The notes beneath the pieces were generated by a model. The model was not told the DNA's origin and ran no database searches. It saw only the letters and a list, made by a program, of their open reading frames with translations. 64,000 bases of DNA from UBA2450 sp045226015 (GTDB lineage: Bacteria > Bacillota_I > Bacilli_A > RFN20 > CAG-826). The position numbers and the translations under genes were made by a program. Shown here one piece after another: positions 34,061 through 42,173 of the stretch; position 1 is the first letter of the stretch, and the number at the start of each line of letters is the position of its first letter. The stretch lies in NCBI GenBank assembly GCA_045226015.1, contig JBGVBY010000003.1:10430-74429 (forward strand). The letters are read 5' to 3'.

Positions 34061-34324
34061 TTATTTTAAAGAATTGACTAATCTTTGTAATTCGCCTTTT
34101 TGTCTAGCGCCAGTGTTTTTGTGTTGAATGCCATCAGAGACGGATTTGTCGATTAATTTGAAAGCAACAAGTAAAGCGGCTTCAGCAGCAGCTAAATCTT
34201 TTGCTTCAACAGCAACTCTGACTTTCTTCATTGAAGTACGAACAGCACTTTTTGCAGCTCTGTTTCTTTCTCTAGCTTCTTCGTTTGTACGATTACGTTT
34301 GATTTGTGATTTAATGTTTGCCAT
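34061..34324 (-). CDS. rpsT: 30S ribosomal protein S20
   Basis: 87 residues, the usual S20 length. Start MANIKSQIKRNRTNEEARERNR, then helical Ala/Lys-rich segments, with VSDGIQHKNTGARQKGELQRLV near the end. It binds 16S rRNA helices 9 and 44. AAGGA lies 10 bases before the ATG. It is transcribed against holA, as in Bacillus. No sporulation protease gene (gpr) follows. Confidence 0.96.
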   Translation of the reverse strand: MANIKSQIKRNRTNEEARERNRAAKSAVRTSMKKVRVAVEAKDLAAAEAALLVAFKLIDKSVSDGIQHKNTGARQKGELQRLVNSLK

Positions 34325-34363
34325 ATAGTAATTCCTTCTTCTTTAATTTTTGCGTCAGCGATA

Positions 34364-34392
34364 ATAATACTAAATGCTTACAAATAATGCAA
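34364..34392 (-). promoter_or_regulatory. rpsT promoter
   Basis: Minus strand: TTGCAT (34387-34392), 17 bases, then TATTAT (34364-34369). The leader is about 33 bases and has a Shine-Dalgarno. Confidence 0.6.
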
Positions 34393-34405
34393 ATATAATT
34401 TGTTA

Positions 34406-36403
34406 TTATTTTTTAGCCTTGAGTTTAGCAACTTCTTCAGTGAAATCGTTAACACAAGTGAGTTGTCCATAGAGTTCTTCAGGGATAACGACGTCGAACG
34501 TGTCTTGAACGGTGGTAATCAATTCAACATAACTCATGGAATCTCCACCTAAATCATTAATCCAGTGTCCATCATCATCAATCTTGAATTTTGGTAAGAT
34601 AAGAATCTTTGAAAAGATTCCTCTCATTGGTTCTAAGATTTTAGCAGTGGTTTCTGCGTCAAATGTACGACTAGATTTTTTCTCCTTTTTCATATCAAAG
34701 GAAATGTAGTCTTCGGACTTGGTTTCAATCGCTTCTTTAACAACAAATCTCTTAACTTTCATGTTGTTGGCGATTGGGAGTTTCTTTCTACAGAAATAGA
34801 AGTCAGTAATCTTAGTTCCTTTAGGAAGTTTTTGACCGATTTCTTTCATTTCTTTCTTAAGAGTTTCAATCTCTTCTTCAGAGATGGAGTTATTGATTTC
34901 AACAGCGCAGACAACAGTTTGGTTTTTAGAACCTTTTTGATCGATTCCAAGAACGCAAACGTTATTAACGTTCTTAACTGGTTTGAAGAAAATTTCTAAT
35001 TCATCTGGGAAGATGTTTTCTCCATCAGAATTAATGATTACATCTTTAATACGACCCTTGAGATAGAATCTATTTGTTGCATCAACCTCAGCGATATCGC
35101 CAGTAGCGAAATATCCTTCTTCATCAAGAACAGTGTTTCTTTCTTCTCCACCGATAATTTCTCTAATGTGAGTGATGCCTGATTTAACAAATAATTCACC
35201 TGATTTACTGTCTTTCTTTCCAGGTTTAATTTTGTAACTTACTCCATGGAAAGGAATACCGATACTTCCTTTAAGTCTTTGTTCGACAACTGGTGATAAT
35301 TCAACAGAGGTAATACCGATTTCGGTCATACCATATCCATTATATAATGGATAACCAATACCGTTGATTGTGGTTTGAGTCTTACTATCTAAGTAACCTC
35401 CACCTGAAATACAGAAGCGAACTTTGTTGCCTAATAAGTTCTTTTGGATAACATTTTGAACAGTCTTATATGGACCCGCTTCTTCTCTAGAGATTTTGCC
35501 GGTGTTGTAACCGATTAATTTATCGATGTATTGTTTCTTGCTTGGTGATTCTAACGCAAGTTTTCTCTCTAAACCTTGGGCTAAAGAATCCCAGAATAAA
35601 GGCACTGAGAAAATGTGAGTGACTTTAAACTTTTGAGAGACAGCTTGAACTTCAGATGGTGCAAGCGAACGTACGAACACGAACGTTGCTCCAAAATAGA
35701 AGTACCATAAGAATGTCGCGATGAATCCAAAGATATGATGGAATGGAATCATTGCTAAGACATTTAACGCTCCCATTTTAGATGGATATAAGAGATCTTT
35801 ACTTGTCTCTTGGAAGTCTAAAGCGGCTTCAATTTGGTTACATAAGTTTTCACCATTGAAAACCATTAATTTAACGTTTCCAGTAGTACCACTTGAACAG
35901 AAGATAACTTCGTTTTCCCAATTTGGTGCAAAGTCATATGTGTGTTGTTCTTCTAAGATATCTTTAAGGGAAAATTTAGGAACTTCATATTCATATGAAT
36001 CGTCTGTAATAATAGCAACAGCTTTGCCTTGCTTGATTAAGTTTTCGGTGCCTTCTTTAGAAGTTTTGGCATCGATTAATAGTGGTTTATAGCCACACAT
36101 CAAAATAGCCCAGAAGATTTCTCCCCAGTGTGGACCATTAGCAGCTTTTAAAACGATTGGGACATTCTTTGGTTTTTGAATCATGAAATTCGCAAGAATG
36201 GATGCGATTTCAAAAGCGTGTTTTCTAAATAATGAATATTTATATTTTTTGCTCTTACCTTTTGAATCAATGTAGTTAACAGCAATTCTCTTCTCATTTC
36301 TTTTTGTGGATAAGACAAAAATGTCTTCCATCGTGCGGGATGTTTCTTTAAGCAAATTTGCCTCAGCACATTTTGCTTTGACCTTATTATATTCAGGGTA
36401 CAT
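34406..36403 (-). CDS. Acyl-AMP ligase fused to an acyl carrier domain
   Basis: 665 residues from ATG 36401-36403, after AGTAGGA; a TTG seven codons upstream gives a longer ORF but no ribosome site. Adenylation motifs: FCSSGTTGNVKLMVF (P-loop), YPLYNGYGMTEIG, and YFATGDIAEVD with GRIKDVIINSDGENIFPDEL cut here as GRIKDVIINSDGEN. The last 80 residues form an acyl-carrier domain with the phosphopantetheine Ser in LGGDSMSYVEL. It probably activates a fatty acid and loads it onto its own carrier. The destination is unknown: no acyltransferase, condensation or reductase domain follows. No hydrophobic anchor is visible. Confidence 0.85.
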   Translation of the reverse strand: MYPEYNKVKAKCAEANLLKETSRTMEDIFVLSTKRNEKRIAVNYIDSKGKSKKYKYSLFRKHAFEIASILANFMIQKPKNVPIVLKAANGPHWGEIFWAILMCGYKPLLIDAKTSKEGTENLIKQGKAVAIITDDSYEYEVPKFSLKDILEEQHTYDFAPNWENEVIFCSSGTTGNVKLMVFNGENLCNQIEAALDFQETSKDLLYPSKMGALNVLAMIPFHHIFGFIATFLWYFYFGATFVFVRSLAPSEVQAVSQKFKVTHIFSVPLFWDSLAQGLERKLALESPSKKQYIDKLIGYNTGKISREEAGPYKTVQNVIQKNLLGNKVRFCISGGGYLDSKTQTTINGIGYPLYNGYGMTEIGITSVELSPVVEQRLKGSIGIPFHGVSYKIKPGKKDSKSGELFVKSGITHIREIIGGEERNTVLDEEGYFATGDIAEVDATNRFYLKGRIKDVIINSDGENIFPDELEIFFKPVKNVNNVCVLGIDQKGSKNQTVVCAVEINNSISEEEIETLKKEMKEIGQKLPKGTKITDFYFCRKKLPIANNMKVKRFVVKEAIETKSEDYISFDMKKEKKSSRTFDAETTAKILEPMRGIFSKILILPKFKIDDDGHWINDLGGDSMSYVELITTVQDTFDVVIPEELYGQLTCVNDFTEEVAKLKAKK

Positions 36404-36436
36404 ATATGTAATCCTACTTTCCAATTGATAATTTTA

Positions 36437-36895
36437 CTATAAAGATAAAGAAGTGAGAATCTTTTTTGATTCTACCTCGATTATATCGATTTTTACGTGG
36501 TCTTCACTTATGTCCATTATTATGTAGCTACCTTCGCTTCCATCTCTAGGAAGAGTTAAAGATCCTGGACACATAGTTATAACCCCATTTTCTTCGTATA
36601 ACTCATATCCATGAGTGTGACCGTGAATGAAGAATTTTACGTTCTGACTTTCTAATGTGTTCATATGAGGAAAATGTTTCATTAAAACATCACCTTTATC
36701 AGTCCTTATTCTTCTCACTCGATCAAACGAATAAAAGTCACAGTTTCCTTCTACGGAATCAAATGGATAAATCGCCATTGAGGAACTTTGACTATCTCCA
36801 GCGTGAAGATAATAGTCCATGTTTGGATATTGTTTATATAATTTCCTTAGGGAATTGTCGTCACCATGAGTGTCTGACACAATTAAAAACTTCAT
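36437..36895 (-). CDS. YfcE/MJ0936-type metallophosphoesterase
   Basis: 152 residues. The five metal motifs are complete: SDTHGD (N-term), HAGDSQ, EGNCDF, and FFIHGHTHGYEL, with a closing beta strand rich in Asp/Lys. The family hydrolyses phosphodiesters such as bis-pNPP or cyclic nucleotides in vitro; the natural substrate is mostly unknown. It is divergent from fmt across a 76-base region with interleaved promoters. No Shine-Dalgarno. Confidence 0.88.
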   Translation of the reverse strand: MKFLIVSDTHGDDNSLRKLYKQYPNMDYYLHAGDSQSSSMAIYPFDSVEGNCDFYSFDRVRRIRTDKGDVLMKHFPHMNTLESQNVKFFIHGHTHGYELYEENGVITMCPGSLTLPRDGSEGSYIIMDISEDHVKIDIIEVESKKILTSLSL

Positions 36896-36913
36896 TGTTA
36901 CTAATAATACATT

Positions 36914-36949
36914 ATTGTATTTGAGATAGAAAACATTTCAAAGTATAAT
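36914..36949. promoter_or_regulatory. Interleaved divergent promoters (phosphoesterase / fmt)
   Basis: Plus strand: TTGAGA (36921-36926), 17 bases, TATAAT (36944-36949), for fmt. Minus strand: TTGAAA (36936-36941), 16 bases, TACAAT (36914-36919), for the phosphoesterase. The two promoters overlap face to face, so polymerases should compete for them. Confidence 0.6.
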
Positions 36950-36971
36950 ATTAGACGGTATATCTAAAGAT

Positions 36972-37910
36972 ATGAATAAGAATAACACTAGAATCATCTT
37001 TATGGGAACTCCAGAAATCTCCGCGACTGTGCTTGAGGGATTGATTTTAGATGGCTACAACATTGTTGCGGTTATCGCTCAACCTGATAGACCAGTTGGA
37101 AGAAAAAAGATTTTAATGCCCGTTCCTACTAAAGTAGTTGCGGAAAAATACAATATCCCTGTTTATCAACCAATCAAGATTCGTAAAGAATATGATTTTG
37201 TTAATGAAATTAAACCAGACCTTATTCTCACTTTAGCGTACGGACAAATCGTTCCTCAAGGTTTGTTAGATATCCCAACATTAGGATGCATTAATCTCCA
37301 TGGAAGTTTACTTCCAAAATATAGAGGCGCCGCTCCGATTCAATACGCTCTTCTCAATAACGAAAAAGAGACAGGAATGACTCTTATGAGAATGGTGAAG
37401 GAAATGGACGCTGGAGAAATGTATGATGTTGAGAAAGTTGAAATTTCTCAAGATGATAACTCAACATCTTTGTTTAAGAAGATGGGCGAAGCGGCATTAA
37501 GACTCTCTTTAAGAGCGTTGCCTCTTTTCTTAGAGAACAAACTTCCAGGTGTGCCTCAAGATGAATCTTTAGTAACTTTTGCTCCTTCAATTAAACCAGA
37601 AGAAGAAAAAATAGATTTAAGTAAAACCAAAGAAGAAATCTTTGGACAAATTAGAGCACTAAGTGATCTCCCAGGAGCGTATTTATATCTTGGAGAGGCT
37701 AAACTCAAAATATATAAATCGCAAATTGTTTCCAATGAAATAAATGGCGAAGTTGGTCAAATCGTAAAAGCTGATAAAAACGGCTTATATTTACAAACCA
37801 AAAATGGAATTATTGCCCTTCTTGATTTACAAAAAGAAGGAAAGAATAGAATGGACTATAAGTCCTTTGTTAACGGTAATCAAAATATACTCAATAGTGT
37901 CTTAAAATAG
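36972..37910 (+). CDS. fmt: Methionyl-tRNA formyltransferase
   Basis: 312 residues. FMGTPEISATVLEGL opens the Rossmann-like formyltransferase domain. The catalytic signature HGSLLPKYRGAAPIQYAL has the essential Asn before it (NLHGS). A C-terminal OB-type tRNA-binding domain is at about 205-310. It formylates initiator Met-tRNA. def and priA, frequent partners, are not here; instead a helicase/nuclease gene begins at the very next base after the stop. Confidence 0.96.
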   Translation: MNKNNTRIIFMGTPEISATVLEGLILDGYNIVAVIAQPDRPVGRKKILMPVPTKVVAEKYNIPVYQPIKIRKEYDFVNEIKPDLILTLAYGQIVPQGLLDIPTLGCINLHGSLLPKYRGAAPIQYALLNNEKETGMTLMRMVKEMDAGEMYDVEKVEISQDDNSTSLFKKMGEAALRLSLRALPLFLENKLPGVPQDESLVTFAPSIKPEEEKIDLSKTKEEIFGQIRALSDLPGAYLYLGEAKLKIYKSQIVSNEINGEVGQIVKADKNGLYLQTKNGIIALLDLQKEGKNRMDYKSFVNGNQNILNSVLK

Positions 37911-40253
37911 ATGAGAGCAAGAATTGAATTATCCGTCCATCAATTGGTGGACTTTCTTTTAAGAAAAGGCGATATTGATAATCGCGTTTTTAATCGTAGC
38001 TCACAAACAGAAGGAAGCAGACTCCATTCCTTATATCAATCTAAACAAGGAGATAATTATATTTCTGAATATCAACTTCAACACACTTTCGTGGTTGATG
38101 ATGTAGAAATCTTCTTAGAAGGAAGAGCGGATGGAATTATCAAGAAAAGTAACAAAGATTACATCATTGATGAAATCAAAACCACAATTATTGATCTACA
38201 AGAATTTAGAGAAGAAAACCTCGAATGGCATTTAGGGCAGGCGAAATGTTATGCCTATATGTTTGCCTCGATTCTTAATCTTGATTACATTGGAGTGCGA
38301 CTCACATACATTAAACAAGGCAAAGAAAGTGAAAAGTTTATTGATGACTATCTATTCACCTTCGAAGAACTTGAAAGAGATATCTATGACTACTTAAATA
38401 GGTATCTTGAATTTTACAAAGTAATGTTTCGACTTAACGAAAGAAGAAACGAAACAATTAAAGAACTTAACTTCCCATTTAAGAAATATCGTAAGGGTCA
38501 AAAAGAACTTATTAAGTACGTCTATGGAACAATAAAAAATAAAGAGAAACTTTTTATTGAAGCTCCAACTGGTATCGGTAAGACTATGTCTTGTTTATAC
38601 CCGTCCATAAAATATATTGTTGAAGATCCTGATAGTAAGATTTTTTACTTAACTGCGAAAGCAACTGGAAAAGAAAACGCTCATAAGGCTATTCAAATTC
38701 TTAAAGAAAACGGATTATCACTTAGTGATATCATCATTACATCAAAGGAAAAGATTTGCTTTTGTAAAGATAAGTCATGTAATCCAGACGAATGTCCATT
38801 TGCGAAAGGCTACTATACAAAACTCAAGAACATCATTAAGGAATCAATCATTCGCTATGATGATTTCGACTACGAGACGATTGTTCATATCGCTAATAAG
38901 TATTCAGTGTGTCCGTTTGAGTTAGAATTAGACTTAAGTCTATTCTGCGATGTTATCGTTTGTGATTATAACTATGTCTTCGATCCAACCGCATACATGA
39001 AAAGATACTTTGATGAAAATTCATCGCATTATCAAATTCTTGTGGACGAGGCTCATAATCTCGCGGACAGATCAAAAGAAATGTATTCCGCTGACCTTTC
39101 TTTGTCAGAGTTACTAAAAGTAAAGAAAGCACAATCACACATTCCGAATAGAAAAATTAAAACAGCGTTATCAAGAATTAAAAACGTTTTTGACGTTTAT
39201 GACGCTAATACTGAATATGGCGACAACAAAATTGAAGATCTTAATGATGAACTATATGTCGCTTTAAATAAGTTTGTTACAGCCTATCAAGATGTCAGTA
39301 AGAACTCACATGACGACATCACTAAAGAGCTGACAAACTTCTATATAGACGTTTCTAGATTTTTGAAAATATCCGAATTCTTATCGGATAGATATTTAAT
39401 CTATATCAAGAAGATTGAAGGGGATATAACCATTCGTTTATATTGCCTTGATGCCTCTAGATTCCTTCAATCGACAATGAGTAAAGTTAACTCTACAGTT
39501 TTGTTTTCTGCTACGCTATCCCCAATATCGTACTATGTTGATATATTGGGTGGTAATAAAGACAGTACCCCAAATACCTTACTTGAGTCACCTTTTCCAA
39601 AAGAAAATCTCAAGCTACTAATTGCGCCTAAACTTTCTACAAGATACAAAAATAGAGAAAAGACCTATAAAGACATAAGTGAACATATTCTTTCGTTTAT
39701 TTCTGCTAAGAAAGGCAATTACTTTATCTATTTACCAAGTTACGAGTATTTATCTAACTTGTTAGATGTTATTACATTCCCTGAAGATGTCGACGTTTAT
39801 ATCCAAGATAGAGATATGAGTGAACAGGATAAAGAAGAGTTTATTTCCCATTTTAAAAACAAGAACGACAAAAGCGTTGTTGGTTTAGCGATTATTGGAG
39901 GAGCTTTTGGAGAAGGAATTGATCTTGTTGGCGATTCCTTGATTGGAGTAGTTGTTGTCGGCATTGGGTTACCCAAAATAAATTTTGAAAGCAACAATAT
40001 TGTTGAATATTACAATAAGAATGAAGAAAACGGATTCGCCTATGCCTATACATATCCAGGTATGAATAAAGTCATGCAGGCAGTTGGTAGACTAATCAGA
40101 AGTGAATCGGATCGTGGAGCAGCTTTATTAATTGATGAACGATATATGTGGAATGAATATCGTATTCTTTTCAAAAAAGAATGGGACAATTATGAAGTTG
40201 TTTATAATAAAGACGATATCACGAATAGTTTACAAAAGTTTTTCAAAGACTAA
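37911..40253 (+). CDS. RecB-type nuclease fused to XPD/DinG-type helicase
   Basis: 780 residues. The N-terminal PD-(D/E)xK nuclease has the full RecB/Cas4 set: His39, Asp74 (EGRADG), Glu88-x-Lys90 (DEIKT) and Q110xxxY114. Next is a superfamily 2 helicase: Walker A EAPTGIGKT (217-225), an FeS-type cysteine cluster at C283, C285, C290, C295 (C-x-C...CPF) and DEAH at 379-382. The C-terminal half holds the second RecA domain with GAFGEGIDLVGDSLIG and QAVGRLIRS. It should unwind and cut DNA, acting in repair or on foreign DNA. The start codon abuts the fmt stop and has no ribosome site of its own, so it is coupled. Similar Rad3-like proteins occur in Firmicutes. Confidence 0.88.
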   Translation: MRARIELSVHQLVDFLLRKGDIDNRVFNRSSQTEGSRLHSLYQSKQGDNYISEYQLQHTFVVDDVEIFLEGRADGIIKKSNKDYIIDEIKTTIIDLQEFREENLEWHLGQAKCYAYMFASILNLDYIGVRLTYIKQGKESEKFIDDYLFTFEELERDIYDYLNRYLEFYKVMFRLNERRNETIKELNFPFKKYRKGQKELIKYVYGTIKNKEKLFIEAPTGIGKTMSCLYPSIKYIVEDPDSKIFYLTAKATGKENAHKAIQILKENGLSLSDIIITSKEKICFCKDKSCNPDECPFAKGYYTKLKNIIKESIIRYDDFDYETIVHIANKYSVCPFELELDLSLFCDVIVCDYNYVFDPTAYMKRYFDENSSHYQILVDEAHNLADRSKEMYSADLSLSELLKVKKAQSHIPNRKIKTALSRIKNVFDVYDANTEYGDNKIEDLNDELYVALNKFVTAYQDVSKNSHDDITKELTNFYIDVSRFLKISEFLSDRYLIYIKKIEGDITIRLYCLDASRFLQSTMSKVNSTVLFSATLSPISYYVDILGGNKDSTPNTLLESPFPKENLKLLIAPKLSTRYKNREKTYKDISEHILSFISAKKGNYFIYLPSYEYLSNLLDVITFPEDVDVYIQDRDMSEQDKEEFISHFKNKNDKSVVGLAIIGGAFGEGIDLVGDSLIGVVVVGIGLPKINFESNNIVEYYNKNEENGFAYAYTYPGMNKVMQAVGRLIRSESDRGAALLIDERYMWNEYRILFKKEWDNYEVVYNKDDITNSLQKFFKD

Positions 40254-40262
40254 CATTAATGT

Positions 40263-40268
40263 TATAAT
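40263..40268 (+). promoter_or_regulatory. -10 box of lepA with adjoining palindrome
   Basis: TGTTATAAT is an extended -10. It overlaps the perfect palindrome AACATTAATGTT (40252-40263), which also covers the helicase stop codon. The lepA ATG is 11 bases after the box, with no Shine-Dalgarno. Confidence 0.5.
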
Positions 40269-40279
40269 TCACTAAGTTT

Positions 40280-42094
40280 ATGGATTTCGATCAAAAATAT
40301 ACACGTAATTTCTCAATCATCGCCCATATCGATCACGGCAAGAGCACTCTTGCGGATCGTATTTTAGAAATGACTGGCGCCATCTCTTCTAGAGAAATGA
40401 AGGACCAAATTCTTGATTCAATGGACCTTGAAAGAGAAAGAGGAATTACCATTAAGTTAAACGCAGTAACATTATCCTACAAAAGTGATGATGGACATGA
40501 ATATGTATTTAACTTAATTGACACTCCGGGCCATGTCGACTTTACGTACGAAGTGTCGCGTTCCCTTGCAGCGTGCGAAGGAGCGATATTAGTAGTGGAC
40601 GCAACTCAAGGCGTTGAAGCTCAAACACTCGCGAATGTATATTTGGCGATTGATAATAACCTTGAAATTTTACCTGTAATCAATAAAATTGATTTACCTA
40701 GCGCTATGCCAGACTGGGCTAAAGAAGAAATTGAACAGCGTATTGGTATCCCTTGTGATGATGCGGTAGAAGTATCTGCTAAGACAGGCGTACATATACA
40801 TGAATTACTTGAGGCCATCGTTAAGAATATCCCTGCTCCTAACGGAGATGAATCTGCTCCATTAAAAGCGCTTATTTTTGATAGTTATTACGACTCATAT
40901 AGAGGTGTAGTTATTCTAATTAGAATAAAAGAAGGAAAGATTTCTGTTGGAGATCACATCAAACTAATGCAATCAGGAAAGGATTATGTCGTAACAGAAC
41001 TCGGAATTCGTACTCCTGAAGAAATTAAGATGAGTGAACTTAGATGCGGACAAGTTGGTTATGTATGTGCACAAATCAAGGACATCAAAGATGTAAGGCC
41101 TGGTGATACAGTCACTTCTTTTGATAATCCTGCTAAACACGCTCTTCCTGGATATAGAGATATTAACCCAATGGTGTACTGTGGACTTTATCCAGTCGAT
41201 AGTGATGATTACCAAGACTTAAAAGAAGCATTAGAAAAGCTTTCACTTAACGATTCATCGTTACAATTCGTTCCAGAAACATCTCAAGCCTTAGGCTTTG
41301 GTTTTAGATGTGGTTTCTTAGGACTTCTCCATATGGATGTTATCCAAGAGAGACTTGAAAGAGAATATAACATCGACCTTATTTTGACCGCACCTTCGGT
41401 TATTTATCATGTGTATTTAACAAGTGGAGAGATGGAATGCATTGATAACCCATCAAAACTTCCTGACTCTTCAAAGATAAAATCTATTGAAGAACCATAT
41501 GTTAAGGCCAACATCATGACTCCAAAAGAATATGTCGGTCCAATTATGGAACTCTGTCAAGAGAAAAGAGGCATCTATCTAGACCTTCAATATTTTGATG
41601 ACACAAGAATGATTCTTGTATATGAATTGCCATTAAGTGAAATTGTTTACAATTTCTTTGATAGACTTAAGAGCTGCACAAAAGGATACGCATCATTTGA
41701 CTATGAGCCATCTTCATATAAACCAAACGATTTGATTAAGATGGATGTTTTATTAAACGGACAAGTAGTTGACGCTCTCAGTAGCATTGTCTATAGACAA
41801 CATGCATATAATAGAGGCTTAGGAATTATTAGAAGAATCAAAACCGTTATTCCTAGACAACAATTTGAGATTCCAATTCAAGCTGCTATTGGTGGAAAGA
41901 TTATTGCCAGAGTGGACGTAAAAGCCGTCAGAAAAGACGTTTTAGCTAAATGCTATGGTGGAGACATCTCTCGTAAAAAGAAGCTCTTAGAGAAGCAAAA
42001 AGAGGGAAAGAAACGAATGAAGAAAGTTGGATCTGTCGAAGTTCCACAAGAAGCATTTATGTCAATCCTCGCTATTGATGACGAAGAAGAATAG
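40280..42094 (+). CDS. lepA: Elongation factor 4 (LepA)
   Basis: 604 residues, the normal length. G1 AHIDHGKST near the N-terminus, DTPGHVDF, NKIDLPSA, then domains II, III, V and the unique C-terminal domain (RRIKTVIPRQQFEIPIQAAI, KAVRKDVLAKCYGGDISRKKKLL). It is a ribosomal GTPase that helps under stress and in 30S biogenesis. In Bacillus lepA is followed directly by hemW and the hrcA operon; here two extra genes intervene. Confidence 0.97.
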   Translation: MDFDQKYTRNFSIIAHIDHGKSTLADRILEMTGAISSREMKDQILDSMDLERERGITIKLNAVTLSYKSDDGHEYVFNLIDTPGHVDFTYEVSRSLAACEGAILVVDATQGVEAQTLANVYLAIDNNLEILPVINKIDLPSAMPDWAKEEIEQRIGIPCDDAVEVSAKTGVHIHELLEAIVKNIPAPNGDESAPLKALIFDSYYDSYRGVVILIRIKEGKISVGDHIKLMQSGKDYVVTELGIRTPEEIKMSELRCGQVGYVCAQIKDIKDVRPGDTVTSFDNPAKHALPGYRDINPMVYCGLYPVDSDDYQDLKEALEKLSLNDSSLQFVPETSQALGFGFRCGFLGLLHMDVIQERLEREYNIDLILTAPSVIYHVYLTSGEMECIDNPSKLPDSSKIKSIEEPYVKANIMTPKEYVGPIMELCQEKRGIYLDLQYFDDTRMILVYELPLSEIVYNFFDRLKSCTKGYASFDYEPSSYKPNDLIKMDVLLNGQVVDALSSIVYRQHAYNRGLGIIRRIKTVIPRQQFEIPIQAAIGGKIIARVDVKAVRKDVLAKCYGGDISRKKKLLEKQKEGKKRMKKVGSVEVPQEAFMSILAIDDEEE

Positions 42095-42124
42095 TAATAA
42101 ATTAGTACATTTTTTAGTAAATAC

Positions 42125-42153
42125 TTGTAAAACAAGAATTAGACAAATATAAT
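42125..42153 (+). promoter_or_regulatory. Promoter of the Fic-like gene
   Basis: TTGTAA (42125-42130), 17 bases, TATAAT (42148-42153). The ribosome site AAGAGG follows, 8 bases before the ATG. The two accessory genes therefore have their own transcription start. Confidence 0.65.
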
Positions 42154-42173
42154 TTAAGCAAGAGGTTGAAAAT

